Notes: generated from the sequence alone by a model not told the origin. A stretch of 64,000 nt of DNA from Mycolicibacterium helvum (GCF_010731895.1 NZ_AP022596.1:5890001-5954000); one strand, 5' to 3'; shown: positions 25,653 through 34,289, counted from the first letter of the stretch. Numbers and translations: made by a program.

Positions 25653-26857
25653 GTGCTGGAACTCCTGACCCGGTCTACATCCTTGGCGCGGGCATGCACC
25701 CCTGGGGTAAGTGGGGCCGCGACTTCACCGAGTACGGCGTGGTGGCCGCCCGTGCCGCGCTGGCCGAGGCCGGCTTGGACTGGCGCCAGATCCAGCTGGT
25801 GGCCGGCGCCGACACCATCCGCAACGGCTACCCCGGCTTCGTGGCCGGCGCGACGTTCGCCCAGAAGCTCGGCTGGAACGGCATCCCGGTCACCTCGAGC
25901 TACGCGGCCTGCGCCAGCGGCTCGCAGGCCCTGCAGAGCGCGCGGGCGCAGATCCTCGCCGGATTCTGCGACGTCGCCCTGGTCATCGGCGCCGACACCA
26001 CACCGAAGGGCTTCTTCGCCCCGGTCGGCGGTGAGCGCCGCGACGATCCGGACTGGCAGCGCTTCCATCTGATCGGCGCCACCAACACGGTGTACTTCGC
26101 GCTGCTGGCCCGCCGGCGGATGGACCTCTATGGCGCCACGCTCGAAGACTTCGCTGCGGTGAAGGTCAAGAATGCCCGGCACGGGCTGAACAACCCGTAT
26201 GCCCGCTACCGCAAGGAGGCCAGCGTCGAGGACGTGCTGGCCAGCCCGGTGGTGTCGGATCCGCTTCGGCTACTGGACATCTGCGCGACTTCCGACGGCG
26301 CAGCCGCGGTGATCGTGGCCAGCAAGGCGTTCGCCGAGAAGCATCTCGGATCGGTCGAGGGTGTGCCGTCGGTGCGCGCGGTGAGCCTGCAGAGCCCGCA
26401 ATACCCGCAGCATCTCCCCGAATTGCCGGACATCGCAACGGATTCCACCGCGGTGGTACCCGGCCCGGAGCGGGTATTCAAGGATCAGATCCTGGACGCC
26501 GCCTACGCCGAAGCCGGTATCGGCCCCGAGGATCTGTCCCTGGCCGAGGTGTACGACCTGTCGACGGCACTGGAGCTCGACTGGTACGAGCATCTCGGCT
26601 TGTGCGCGAAGGGCGAGGCCGAGCAGCTGCTGCGCAGCGGTGCCACCACGATCGGCGGCCGGATTCCGGTCAACGCCTCGGGTGGTCTGGCGAGTTTCGG
26701 CGAGGCGATTCCGGCCCAGGCCATCGCTCAGGTCTGCGAATTGAGCTGGCAGCTCAAGGGCCAGGCCACCGGCCGTCAGGTCGAGGGCGCCAAGGTCGGC
26801 GTCACCGCCAACCAGGGCCTGTTCGGTCACGGCTCCTCGGTGGTCGTCGCCCGCTAG
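25649..26857 (+). CDS. thiolase-like lipid-transfer protein (SCP-x thiolase type), Rv1627c-like
   Basis: 402-aa thiolase-fold enzyme. The nucleophile region reads TSSYAACASGSQALQSARA with the Cys expected for the acyl-enzyme near residue 91; the C-terminal half has NASGGLASFGEAIPAQ and a C-terminal GLFGHGSSVVV in place of the usual CxGGG. Members of this group cleave or condense beta-keto acyl-CoA side chains, and several act as aldolases with a DUF35 partner in sterol side-chain degradation. The start overlaps the DUF35 stop by 4 bases; the DUF167 gene follows immediately. Confidence 0.92.
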   Translation: MSAGTPDPVYILGAGMHPWGKWGRDFTEYGVVAARAALAEAGLDWRQIQLVAGADTIRNGYPGFVAGATFAQKLGWNGIPVTSSYAACASGSQALQSARAQILAGFCDVALVIGADTTPKGFFAPVGGERRDDPDWQRFHLIGATNTVYFALLARRRMDLYGATLEDFAAVKVKNARHGLNNPYARYRKEASVEDVLASPVVSDPLRLLDICATSDGAAAVIVASKAFAEKHLGSVEGVPSVRAVSLQSPQYPQHLPELPDIATDSTAVVPGPERVFKDQILDAAYAEAGIGPEDLSLAEVYDLSTALELDWYEHLGLCAKGEAEQLLRSGATTIGGRIPVNASGGLASFGEAIPAQAIAQVCELSWQLKGQATGRQVEGAKVGVTANQGLFGHGSSVVVAR

Positions 26858-27085
26858 GTGAGCGAGACCATCGTCGTCACTGTCAAGCCCGGCAGCCGCA
26901 AGGGTCCGCTGGTCGAGACGGCTGCCGACGGCTCGCTGACGATCTTTGTGCGGGAGCCCGCACTCGAGGGCAAGGCCACCGCGGCTGCGGCCCGGTTGCT
27001 CGCCGAGCATCTTGGCGTCTCCCGCGGCGCCGTGACGCTGGTGTCAGGCGCGACATCACGGATCAAGCGGTTTCGCATCAACTAG
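26858..27085 (+). CDS. DUF167/YggU family protein
   Basis: 75 aa, the usual size for this small conserved family of unknown function. Core features are the VKPGSRKG stretch near the N-terminus and G-K-A-T-A-A-A-A-R-L-L-A-E-H-L-G-V (about residues 38-54). The GTG start directly abuts the thiolase stop codon (TAG-GTG), so it is translated by reinitiation or coupling in the same operon. Confidence 0.85.
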   Translation: MSETIVVTVKPGSRKGPLVETAADGSLTIFVREPALEGKATAAAARLLAEHLGVSRGAVTLVSGATSRIKRFRIN

Positions 27086-27089
27086 TTAG

Positions 27090-27356
27090 TTAGATTGCCA
27101 TCTGCTGATCGCCGTCGCCGCGCCAGACCTCGACGGCGTCCTGAAGCGGCAAACCCAGTGCATCGCACAGACTTACCACCGTCCCGAAGCTCGGGCTGGG
27201 CAGTCTGCCGACTTCGATCTTGCGCAGTGTCTCCGGGGAGATTCCGGCGTCCCGGGCGATGACCTCGGGAGCGCGGCCGGCTCGGGCCGTCCTGATCAAT
27301 GCGCCGAGACGCTGGCCGGCTCGGATCTGTTCGGGACTCAGGGGTACGCGGACCAT
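27090..27356 (-). CDS. XRE-family helix-turn-helix regulator
   Basis: 88-aa Cro/CI-type DNA-binding protein. The helix-turn-helix lies at about residues 30-52: APEVIARDAGISPETLRKIEVGRLPSPSFGTV, with the family's Glu before the variable loop. There is no separate sensor domain. It is divergent from the methionine aminopeptidase gene with 48 bases between starts, and an inverted repeat sits in the middle. I use the ATG at 27356; a second one at 27368 is possible but lies against the -10. Confidence 0.8.
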   Translation of the reverse strand: MVRVPLSPEQIRAGQRLGALIRTARAGRAPEVIARDAGISPETLRKIEVGRLPSPSFGTVVSLCDALGLPLQDAVEVWRGDGDQQMAI

Positions 27357-27369
27357 GCGGCCCAGCATA

Positions 27370-27385
27370 CGGTATAAAAATACCG
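27370..27385. promoter_or_regulatory. bidirectional promoter/operator between xre and map
   Basis: CGGTATAAAAATACCG, arms of six bases around AAAA. The A/T core supplies -10-like TATAAA on the plus strand and TATTTT/TATACC on the minus strand, so one bound XRE dimer could shut both genes. The dyad is the only one in the 48-base gap. Confidence 0.6.
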
Positions 27386-27404
27386 ACGGAAGGAATTGCC
27401 CCAG

Positions 27405-28175
27405 ATGATCGAAATCAAGACCGCCAAAGAAATCGACAAGATGGCCATCACCGGCCAATTCGTGGCGCAGACATTGGCCGCGTTGACGAAGAGCGCCGAG
27501 CCGGGCGTGAACCTGATGCAGCTCGAGCATCAGGCCCGAGCGCTGGTCGCCGAGCGCGGCGCGACCTCGTGCTACTGGGACTACGCACCATCGTTCGGTC
27601 GTGGCCCCTTCCGCAATGTTATCTGCCTGTCCGTCAATGATGCTGTGCTGCATGGGCTTCCGTGGGACTACGTGTTGCGCGACGGCGACCTGCTCAAGAT
27701 GGACTTCGCGGTGTCGATCGACGGCTGGGTCGCCGACTCCGCTGTCACCGTCGTCGTCGGTGCCAGCACCGACCCGGCGGACGCTGCGCTGGTCGACTCC
27801 ACCCGACGAGCCCTGGCTGCCGGTATCGCCGCCGCTGTCCCGGGCGGGCACCTCGGTGACATCTCCGCGGCCATCGGCGGCGTCGCCGCCGCGGCCGGCT
27901 ATGCCGTCAACACCGACTTCGGCGGCCACGGTTTGGGCCGCACCATGCACGAGGATCCGCACGTCCCCAATCGCGGCAAGCACGGCCGCGGCCTGGTGCT
28001 GCGGCCCGGTCTCACCTTGGCGCTGGAACCGTGGTGGGGACGCGGATCCAACCGGTTGACTGTTGACCCGGACGGCTGGACGCTGCGCTCAGCCGACGGC
28101 TCCAACACCGCACATTCCGAGCACACGATCGCCATCACCGAACACGGACCACGCGTGCTCACGGTGACGGACTAG
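27405..28175 (+). CDS. map: type I methionine aminopeptidase
   Basis: 256-aa metallopeptidase that removes the initiator Met. All five metal ligands are present: Asp100, Asp111, His175, Glu208 and Glu239, with substrate His83 in VLHGLPW. It lacks the N-terminal SH3-binding extension seen in mycobacterial MapB, so it looks like a MapA-type or accessory copy. I prefer the ATG at 27405, 10 bases after GGAAGGA; a TTG at 27396 is too close to that site. The link to a private XRE repressor is unusual for an essential housekeeping enzyme and suggests a regulated extra copy. Confidence 0.93.
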   Translation: MIEIKTAKEIDKMAITGQFVAQTLAALTKSAEPGVNLMQLEHQARALVAERGATSCYWDYAPSFGRGPFRNVICLSVNDAVLHGLPWDYVLRDGDLLKMDFAVSIDGWVADSAVTVVVGASTDPADAALVDSTRRALAAGIAAAVPGGHLGDISAAIGGVAAAAGYAVNTDFGGHGLGRTMHEDPHVPNRGKHGRGLVLRPGLTLALEPWWGRGSNRLTVDPDGWTLRSADGSNTAHSEHTIAITEHGPRVLTVTD

Positions 28176-28909
28176 GCCACTCCGAGGTAGGCCGCTCGAA
28201 TACTGTCGTCGGCCAGCAACTCTCGGGCGGGCCCGCTCTTGGTGACCGACCCGGTCTCCAGGATGTAGGCGCGATCGGACCGGCTCAGCGCCTGCTGAGC
28301 GTTCTGCTCCACCAGCAGCACCGTGGTGCCCTGGGCATTGATCTCGGAGATGATCTTGAAGATCTGCGAGATGATCATCGGCGCCAAGCCCATCGACGGC
28401 TCATCGAGCAGCAGCACCCGCGGACGCGCCATCAGTGCCCGCCCGATGGCCAGCATCTGCTGCTCGCCGCCGGACAGCGTGCCACCGACCTGTGTCCGGC
28501 GCTCAGCCAGCCTGGGAAACGTCTCGAACACCCAGTCCAGTCGCTCGTGACGGGCCGCCTTGGTATCGAACTTGCGCCCGTAACAACCCATTTCGAGGTT
28601 CTCCGTGACGCTCATACCGGGAAACACCCCGCGTCCCTCGGGGGCCTGGATCAGTCCGTCGATCGCTCGCTGGTGGGCTTTGACCCGGCTGATATCGCGG
28701 CCCTCGAACCAGATCGATCCCGACGTCAGCGGCCGCAGACCGGAGATGGCCCGCATCATCGTGGTCTTGCCCGCGCCGTTGGATCCCAGCAGCGTCACCA
28801 ACTCACCCTGCCGCACTTCAAGCGAAACCCCGTGCAGCGCTTCGATCCTGCCGTAGTGCACCACGGCGTCGCGAATCTCGAGTAGCACCTGCGCCTCAGA
28901 GCTGGTCAT
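28172..28909 (-). CDS. livF: branched-chain amino-acid ABC transporter ATPase LivF
   Basis: 245-aa ABC ATPase: Walker A GSNGAGKTT, Q-loop region IQAPEGRGVFPGMSV, signature LSGGEQQMLAIGRAL, Walker B VLLLDEPSMGLAP with the LivF-type SMGLAPMI. The start at 28909 overlaps the end of livG by 14 bases; longer upstream frames only read through livG. Last gene of livKHMGF, convergent with map (4-base overlap of stops). Confidence 0.95.
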   Translation of the reverse strand: MTSSEAQVLLEIRDAVVHYGRIEALHGVSLEVRQGELVTLLGSNGAGKTTMMRAISGLRPLTSGSIWFEGRDISRVKAHQRAIDGLIQAPEGRGVFPGMSVTENLEMGCYGRKFDTKAARHERLDWVFETFPRLAERRTQVGGTLSGGEQQMLAIGRALMARPRVLLLDEPSMGLAPMIISQIFKIISEINAQGTTVLLVEQNAQQALSRSDRAYILETGSVTKSGPARELLADDSIRAAYLGVA

Positions 28910-29765
28910 CGGGCACCCCCAGGTAGGCCGCGATAACGGCCGGATCGTCGCGAATCTCGGCGGGTAGACCGTCGGCGATCTTGCGGCCGAATTCCAACAC
29001 CACGATCCGGTCGGTGACACCCATGACCAGTCGCATGTCGTGCTCGATCAGCAGCACCGTGTACCCGTCGTCCCGGATGGCGCGGATCAGGTCGATCAGC
29101 GCGGCCTTCTCACTGGGGTTGAAGCCGGCGGCCGGCTCGTCCAGGCACAGCAGTTTGGGCTCGGTGGCCAGTGCACGGGCGATCTCGAGGCGGCGCTGAT
29201 CCCCATACGGCAGGTTCTTGGCCTTCTCATCACCGCGATGCGCAATACCGACGAATTGTAAAAGCGCGGCGGCCTTTTCGATGGCTGAACGCTCCTCGCG
29301 GCGATGCCGCGGCGTGCGCATCAGGGCGCCGGGCACTGATGTCTTGTGCCGGGCGTCGGTGCCGACCACCACGTTCTCCAGGGCGGTCATCTCGCCCCAC
29401 AACCGGATGTTCTGGAAGGTCCTGGCAATCCCCCGCCGGGTGATCTGGTGACGTTTGATCCGCCCCAGCGGTGCCCCGTCGAATGTCACCGAACCCGAAC
29501 TGGGCCGGTACACACCGGTGATGGCGTTGAAGCAGGTGGTCTTGCCGGCCCCGTTGGGCCCGATCAGCCCGAGGATCTCGCCGCGCTTGATATCGAAACT
29601 CACCGAATCCAGCGCGGTCAGGCCGCCGAACTTCACGGTCAGATCCTTGGTCGCCAGCAGGGTTTCCCCCTCGGCGACCCCAACCTCGCGGTCCAGCACG
29701 GCCAGGCTCTCGTCGATCGGGGTGTCCGGATCGTCCTGGGTGCGGCCGCCAACGGGTTGGGTCAT
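28896..29765 (-). CDS. livG: branched-chain amino-acid ABC transporter ATPase LivG
   Basis: 289-aa ABC ATPase with a roughly 38-residue N-terminal extension before the nucleotide domain. Walker A GPNGAGKTT, the LivG insert FQNIRLWGEMTALENVVVG, Walker B LLCLDEPAAGFNP, and a degenerate signature (LPYGDQRRLEIARAL). The start at 29765 overlaps the livM stop as ATGA. Confidence 0.95.
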   Translation of the reverse strand: MTQPVGGRTQDDPDTPIDESLAVLDREVGVAEGETLLATKDLTVKFGGLTALDSVSFDIKRGEILGLIGPNGAGKTTCFNAITGVYRPSSGSVTFDGAPLGRIKRHQITRRGIARTFQNIRLWGEMTALENVVVGTDARHKTSVPGALMRTPRHRREERSAIEKAAALLQFVGIAHRGDEKAKNLPYGDQRRLEIARALATEPKLLCLDEPAAGFNPSEKAALIDLIRAIRDDGYTVLLIEHDMRLVMGVTDRIVVLEFGRKIADGLPAEIRDDPAVIAAYLGVPDDQL

Positions 29766-30955
29766 ATGGCTGCCTTGGAATCGTCGGCGTTGCGTAACAG
29801 GTAGCGCGCCCGTTTGCCGTAGGTCAGTAGCTGCTGGCGTACCGGGAACAGACCCTGGGGACGGAAGATCATCAGCACCACCAGCGCGAGGCCGAAGAAC
29901 AGGTACTTCAGGTCGCCGAGGTTGATGCCCAGCACGTGCACACCAAGCAACCTGTTGGGCAGGTAGACGATCACGAACGCACCGAAGATGACACCGAGCT
30001 TGTTTCCCTGTCCACCGAGCACCACCGCACACAGGAACAGCATCGAGTTGATGATGTTGAACGTCGGCGGGGCGACGTACTGCACCTGGCCGGCATACAG
30101 CGCCCCGGACAGCCCACCGATCGCGGCGCCGATGACGAACGCCCAGAGCTTGAACCGGAAGGTGTTGACGCCCATGACTTCCGCGGCGTCCTCGTCCTCC
30201 CGGATAGCCACCCAGGCCCGGCCCGCCCGGCTGCGCTCGAGGTTGCCGACCAACAACAGGATGCCGACCATGAGGATCAAGCCGAGCCAGAACCACCACG
30301 TTCCATAGTTCGCGTGGCCGGACGAATTGCCGCTGGAGAACACTCCGTCGCGCAGGTGGTCGCTCTCCCCCACGTGCGGATAGGCCACCTTGTTGAGGCC
30401 GCGGGAGCCGTTGGTGATGTCGGACAGGTTGTCGGCCAGCAGCCGGATGATCTCGCCGAAACCCAGTGTGACAATGGCCAAGTAGTCACCACGCAACCGC
30501 AACGTGGGGATACCAAGGATCAACCCGGCGAGCGCGGTGGCAGCCATGGCGATCGGCACACACGCCAGCCAGGCCCATTTCTCGCTGATCGCACCGCTGG
30601 TGATCAGCGTGCTCCACGGGCTGTCGGGGCTGGTCAGTAGGGCGACTGTGTAGGCGCCGACGGCGTAGAAGCCGACGTATCCCAGGTCGAGCAGACCGGC
30701 TTGGCCGACGACGACGTTGAGGCCGATTGCGATGATCGCGACCATGGCGAACTGAGCCATGGTGCCGCCGAAGCTGATTCCGGGCGTATCGAAGAACGGC
30801 GGCGGAAACAGGGGCGACAGTGCCAGCAGCCCGAAGCCCAGCACGCCGATGCCCCACTTCTGCACCCGGCTCAGGCCCGACCACCACTCACGCAGCCGGT
30901 CCCCGGGTGCCAGCACTCGACCACTCCACTTCCCGGTGTCGTTGCGGTGTGTCAT
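29762..30955 (-). CDS. livM: branched-chain amino-acid ABC permease LivM
   Basis: 397-aa integral membrane subunit with about 9-10 helices. Conserved LivM features: VGQAGLLDLGYVGFYAVGAYT, the EAA-type loop LRGDYLAIVTLGFGEIIR, and GRAWVAIREDEDAAEVMG with KLWAFVIGAAIGGLSGALYAG. It has a long charged N-terminal tail and a basic C-terminal tail. Overlaps its neighbours livH and livG by 4 bases each. Confidence 0.95.
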   Translation of the reverse strand: MTHRNDTGKWSGRVLAPGDRLREWWSGLSRVQKWGIGVLGFGLLALSPLFPPPFFDTPGISFGGTMAQFAMVAIIAIGLNVVVGQAGLLDLGYVGFYAVGAYTVALLTSPDSPWSTLITSGAISEKWAWLACVPIAMAATALAGLILGIPTLRLRGDYLAIVTLGFGEIIRLLADNLSDITNGSRGLNKVAYPHVGESDHLRDGVFSSGNSSGHANYGTWWFWLGLILMVGILLLVGNLERSRAGRAWVAIREDEDAAEVMGVNTFRFKLWAFVIGAAIGGLSGALYAGQVQYVAPPTFNIINSMLFLCAVVLGGQGNKLGVIFGAFVIVYLPNRLLGVHVLGINLGDLKYLFFGLALVVLMIFRPQGLFPVRQQLLTYGKRARYLLRNADDSKAAI

Positions 30956-31989
30956 GCCCGCGCCTTTCCGAGACTTTCTCCGAGTATCCCGGTGGGGCGG
31001 ATCAGCAGCACGAGAACCAGCAACACGAAGGCGACGACGTCACGCCATTGGGTGCCGAACAGCGCCTGGCCGTAGTTCTCCATGACACCCAGCAGCAGGC
31101 CGCCCAGCAGCGCACCGCGCAGGTTGCCGATCCCGCCGAGTACCGCCGCCGAGAACGCCTTGATACCGAGCAGGAATCCGCCGGAGTAGATGATGCCCTG
31201 GGGCACCTTGAGGGTGTAGAGCAGCGCTGCCGCACCGGCCAATAGGCCGCCGATCAGGAACGTGGTCATGATGATGCGTTCCCGGGATACCCCCATCAGC
31301 GTCGCCGTAGTCGGGTCCTGAGCCACCGCGCGGATTCCGCGGCCGAACTTCGTCCGATTGATTGCGACATCGGTCAGCACCGCCAGCAGAAGTGCGGCGG
31401 CCACGATCACGATGGTGACATTGGAGACGGTCGCACCGAACACCTGGAACTGAGTCTTGGGCTGCACCAGGATGATCGGTTGCTGAGCATTGCTGCCGCC
31501 GTAGCCCTTGATGATCTTGGGCAGCACGAAATGCACGAACTCCTGCAGCACGAACGACATACCGATCGCGGTGATCAGGAAGGTCAGTGGCCGCGCGTTT
31601 CGGCGCCGCAGCGGCCGATACGCGACCGCCTCCAAACCCATTGCGGCGGCGCCAGATACCAGCATGGCGAACAACATGGCGATGCCGAGGTAGAGCACCG
31701 TCAGCAGCACGCCCTTGCTGTACGCGTTGCCGCTGGGGGTGAACCCGAGGATGACGTCCAGGCAGAAGTACGCGCCGAACATCCCCAGCATGAAGATCTC
31801 GGAGTGCGCGAAGTTGATCAACCGCAGCACGCCGAACACCAGGGTGTAGCCGACGGCGACCAAGGCGTAGATGGCACCCCAAGACAACCCATCGATGGTC
31901 AACTGCCAGAAGCCGTCTCGCAGGTTGTCGATATTGAAACCGATATCACTCGCGAGACACGAGATCTGGCCGAGGCACTGATAGACCAT
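30952..31989 (-). CDS. livH: branched-chain amino-acid ABC permease LivH
   Basis: 345-aa integral membrane subunit. It has the LivH N-terminal motif GAIYALVAVGYTLVFGVLRLINFAHSEIFMLG, followed by the EAA-type loop GIRAVAQDPTTATLMGVSRERI and the late helix GIKAFSAAVLGGIGNLRGALLGGL. GGAGG lies 11 bases upstream. It is separated from livK by a 78-base gap with hairpin potential. Confidence 0.95.
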   Translation of the reverse strand: MVYQCLGQISCLASDIGFNIDNLRDGFWQLTIDGLSWGAIYALVAVGYTLVFGVLRLINFAHSEIFMLGMFGAYFCLDVILGFTPSGNAYSKGVLLTVLYLGIAMLFAMLVSGAAAMGLEAVAYRPLRRRNARPLTFLITAIGMSFVLQEFVHFVLPKIIKGYGGSNAQQPIILVQPKTQFQVFGATVSNVTIVIVAAALLLAVLTDVAINRTKFGRGIRAVAQDPTTATLMGVSRERIIMTTFLIGGLLAGAAALLYTLKVPQGIIYSGGFLLGIKAFSAAVLGGIGNLRGALLGGLLLGVMENYGQALFGTQWRDVVAFVLLVLVLLIRPTGILGESLGKARA

Positions 31990-32010
31990 CTTCTGCGGCA
32001 GCCTCCTTGG

Positions 32011-32059
32011 TCTCGAAAACGAGAACGCGCCCGAGCCTTACGGTCCCGGACGCGTCTCG
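32011..32059 (-). terminator. hairpin region between livK and livH
   Basis: Two foldable segments: TCTCG-AAAA-CGAGA (32011-32024), and an imperfect longer stem pairing CGAGAACGCG (32020-32029) with CGCGTCTCG (32051-32059). No T-tract follows on the minus strand. Partial termination or mRNA-end protection after the binding-protein gene would give more LivK than permease, a common arrangement. Confidence 0.35.
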
Positions 32060-32067
32060 CCAATCGG

Positions 32068-33285
32068 CTACTGAACCTTGTAGATCCAGATCAGGGTGGT
32101 GGTGAGTTCACCCGTGTCGGTCCACTGATACTTGCGGGCTACGCCCTGTCCCTTGTAGTTCTTGACCCACTCGAGCAGGTCTGGACGGGTGATCTTGCCC
32201 GCGTCGATGCCCTTCAGCAGAACGGTACCGAGGTCGTAGCCCTCGGTGCTGTACGTGCCGGGGGCCTGACCGAACTTCTTGGTGTACTCGTCGGCGAAGC
32301 TACCGGTGGCCGGGCCGCACGGGCAGGACAGGATCGCGTCCTTCGAGGACTGGCCGGCCTGCTTGACGAACTCCGGATCCTTGGTGCCGTCGGCGCTGAC
32401 GAACTTGCCGGTGTAGCCGCCGTCGCGCAGCTGCTGCACGAACGGAGCCGCTTCGGCGTAGTAGCCGCTGTAGAACACCGAGTCCGGCGACTGGCCCTTG
32501 ACCTGTGTCACCGCAGCCGAGAAATCCTTATCGCCCTTCTTGACCGAGATATTGCACGCCGACACCGCCACCGGGCCGAGGGTCTCGCGGACCGCCTGCG
32601 CTAGCCCGGTGCCGTAATCGGTGCTGTCGTCGACGACGCAGACCTTCTTCTGCTGCAGCGTGTTCTTCAGGTAGTTGGCGACCGAGGGGCCCTGCACACC
32701 GTCGTTGGCCAGGCCGCGGAAGAAGGTCTTCCAGCCCTGCTCGGACAGTGTGACGTTGGTAGCCGACGCCGTGGCCGCGACCAGACCGGCCTGATCGAAC
32801 ACCGCGCCGGTGGCCTTGGTCTCACCGGAGAATGCCGGGCCGACCAGGCCGATGGTGAAGGCGTCATCGACGATCTGCGGTGCGATCGCGGTGGCCTTCT
32901 GCGGGTCGCCCTCGGTATCGAAGGGCTTCAGCTGCACCTGGCAGCCCGGGTTGGCCGCGTTGTGCTTGTCAATGGCCAACTGCACGCCGTATTTGATATT
33001 GATGCCGAGCGCGGCATCAGGCCCGTTGAGCGCGCCGGCCATAGCGATGGACACCGGCGGGCAGGTGGCTTTGCCGTCACCGGCGGGGTCGGCCGGAGCC
33101 GTGCTCGAATCAGACTTGACCTCGGCACCGTTCTGGTCGATCTGCACCTGCTCGACGATCTTCAGATCGGCTTGCGAGGAGTTCCCACCATTCGATGGGG
33201 ACTGCTGATTGCAGCCGGCGATACCGAACACTGCCAGCAGCGCCGAACTAGCGGCGATTGCACTGCGTGTCGCGCGTCCGCGCAC
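32068..33285 (-). CDS. livK: branched-chain amino-acid ABC substrate-binding lipoprotein LivK-like
   Basis: 405-aa extracytoplasmic binding protein. The lipoprotein signal peptide ends in the lipobox FGIAG-C (Cys about residue 24), then a Ser/Asn-rich linker, then the type I periplasmic-binding fold (about residues 70-400; ISIAMAGALNGPDAALGINIKYGVQLAID). I use the GTG at 33285, five bases after a perfect GGAGGT; upstream in-frame starts would add residues before the signal peptide. First gene of livKHMGF, downstream of pdtaR. Confidence 0.93.
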   Translation of the reverse strand: MRGRATRSAIAASSALLAVFGIAGCNQQSPSNGGNSSQADLKIVEQVQIDQNGAEVKSDSSTAPADPAGDGKATCPPVSIAMAGALNGPDAALGINIKYGVQLAIDKHNAANPGCQVQLKPFDTEGDPQKATAIAPQIVDDAFTIGLVGPAFSGETKATGAVFDQAGLVAATASATNVTLSEQGWKTFFRGLANDGVQGPSVANYLKNTLQQKKVCVVDDSTDYGTGLAQAVRETLGPVAVSACNISVKKGDKDFSAAVTQVKGQSPDSVFYSGYYAEAAPFVQQLRDGGYTGKFVSADGTKDPEFVKQAGQSSKDAILSCPCGPATGSFADEYTKKFGQAPGTYSTEGYDLGTVLLKGIDAGKITRPDLLEWVKNYKGQGVARKYQWTDTGELTTTLIWIYKVQ

Positions 33286-33473
33286 GTTCCACCTCCGAGT
33301 CAGTTGTTTCTCGGCGCCGACATTGCAAGCCACGGTCCGGGCCCGCCCCTCGACACTGCGGTTGAACATAGTCAACCCGTGGCCGCAGCGCGTGATCTTG
33401 GCCAACGCCTGGCCGTGAGCATATTCCGTATCGCGATAAACGGCGCGGTCAGAGGAAACGCAAAGTTAACGCA

Positions 33474-34100
33474 TCAATTCGACGGCGATGCGTCGTTGGG
33501 CGTGTCGAGGGTCTCCAACACGACCTCGGCGACCCGCTTCATGGTGGTGCGCCGGTCCATCGCGGCGCGCTGAATCCACTTGAACGCCTCGGGTTCGGTC
33601 ATGCCCTGATTGGCTTGCAGAAGGCCCTTGGCCCGCTCGACCAGTTTGCGCGTTTCCAGCCGGTCGGAGAGGTTGGCCACCTCGCGTTCGAGTTCGGTGA
33701 TCTCACTGAACCGGCTGACCGCGACCTCGATCGCCGGAATCAGGTCGCTGATCGAGAACGGCTTGACGAGGTAGGCCATCGCCCCGGCGTCGCGCGCCTT
33801 CTCCACCAGGTCACGCTGGCTGAAGGCGGTCAACACCACGATCGGCGCGATCCGCTTGCTGGCGATCTCGGCGGCCGCATCGATGCCGTCGCGGCGCGGC
33901 ATCTTGACGTCCATGATCACCAGGTCGGGATGCAGTTGCTCGGCCAGCTCGACGGCCTCCTGGCCGTCGCCGGCCTCGCCGACCACGTCGTAGCCCTCGT
34001 CCCGAAGCATCTCAGCCAGATCCATCCGGATCAGCGCCTCGTCTTCGGCGATCAGCACCCGGCGGGATGCACGGTCTTGCGCGTCGGTGGGCCCGGTCAT
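33474..34100 (-). CDS. pdtaR: ANTAR-domain response regulator PdtaR
   Basis: 208 aa. An N-terminal receiver domain has Asp64 as the phosphorylation site (LVIMDVKMP), acidic Glu19-Asp20, and a conserved Lys (YLVKPFS). A C-terminal ANTAR domain (about 140-200; LSDRLETRKLVERAKGLLQANQGMTEPEAFKWIQRAAMDRRTTMKRVAEVVL) binds paired-hairpin RNA and prevents termination. It is the Rv1626 homologue, whose kinase PdtaS is encoded elsewhere. The start at 34100 matches MTGPTDAQDRASRRVLIAED; upstream reading would enter the tRNA leader. The liv operon lies directly downstream. Confidence 0.95.
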   Translation of the reverse strand: MTGPTDAQDRASRRVLIAEDEALIRMDLAEMLRDEGYDVVGEAGDGQEAVELAEQLHPDLVIMDVKMPRRDGIDAAAEIASKRIAPIVVLTAFSQRDLVEKARDAGAMAYLVKPFSISDLIPAIEVAVSRFSEITELEREVANLSDRLETRKLVERAKGLLQANQGMTEPEAFKWIQRAAMDRRTTMKRVAEVVLETLDTPNDASPSN

Positions 34101-34212
34101 GCAGCCATTGTGGCGTGGACGGGCGCAAACAGCGAACCGCGGGCGCCGCGACCTACCAGTTGGCAGCACCGTCCAGGCGATCAACTATGGTGGGACACCG
34201 CCACAGCGGTCG

Positions 34213-34289
34213 GCCCTCGTATCCCAACTGGCAGAGGAAACGGATTCAAAACCCGTGCAGTGTGAGTTCGAATCTCACCGAGGGCACCA
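34213..34289 (+). tRNA. tRNA-Leu (CAA)-like, short variable arm, CCA encoded
   Basis: Acceptor GCCCTCG (34213-34219) pairs fully with CGAGGGC (34279-34285), then A and encoded CCA. T-arm GTGAG-TTCGAAT-CTCAC is perfect. The anticodon stem ACGGA/CCCGT (one A-C mismatch) closes the loop TTCAAAA, giving anticodon CAA. The variable loop is only about five bases (GCAGT), unlike the long arm of a normal bacterial tRNA-Leu, and the D-stem is weak. I read it as a real tRNA gene of uncertain charging, or one altered by integration. Its 3' half is duplicated downstream. Confidence 0.75.
34245..34289 (+). repeat. att-type direct repeat, copy 1 (inside tRNA)
   Basis: 45 bases from the anticodon loop to the CCA end. 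They recur without a mismatch at 39856-39900, and the last 39 recur at 42135-42173 with four differences. A tRNA 3' half repeated downstream is the hallmark of tyrosine-integrase attachment sites. Confidence 0.85.

Noticed and set aside
33286..33473. GlnR box upstream of livK
   Set aside because: GTTAACTTTGCGTTTCC looked promising, but half-site order and spacing do not match GTNAC-N6-GAAAC.
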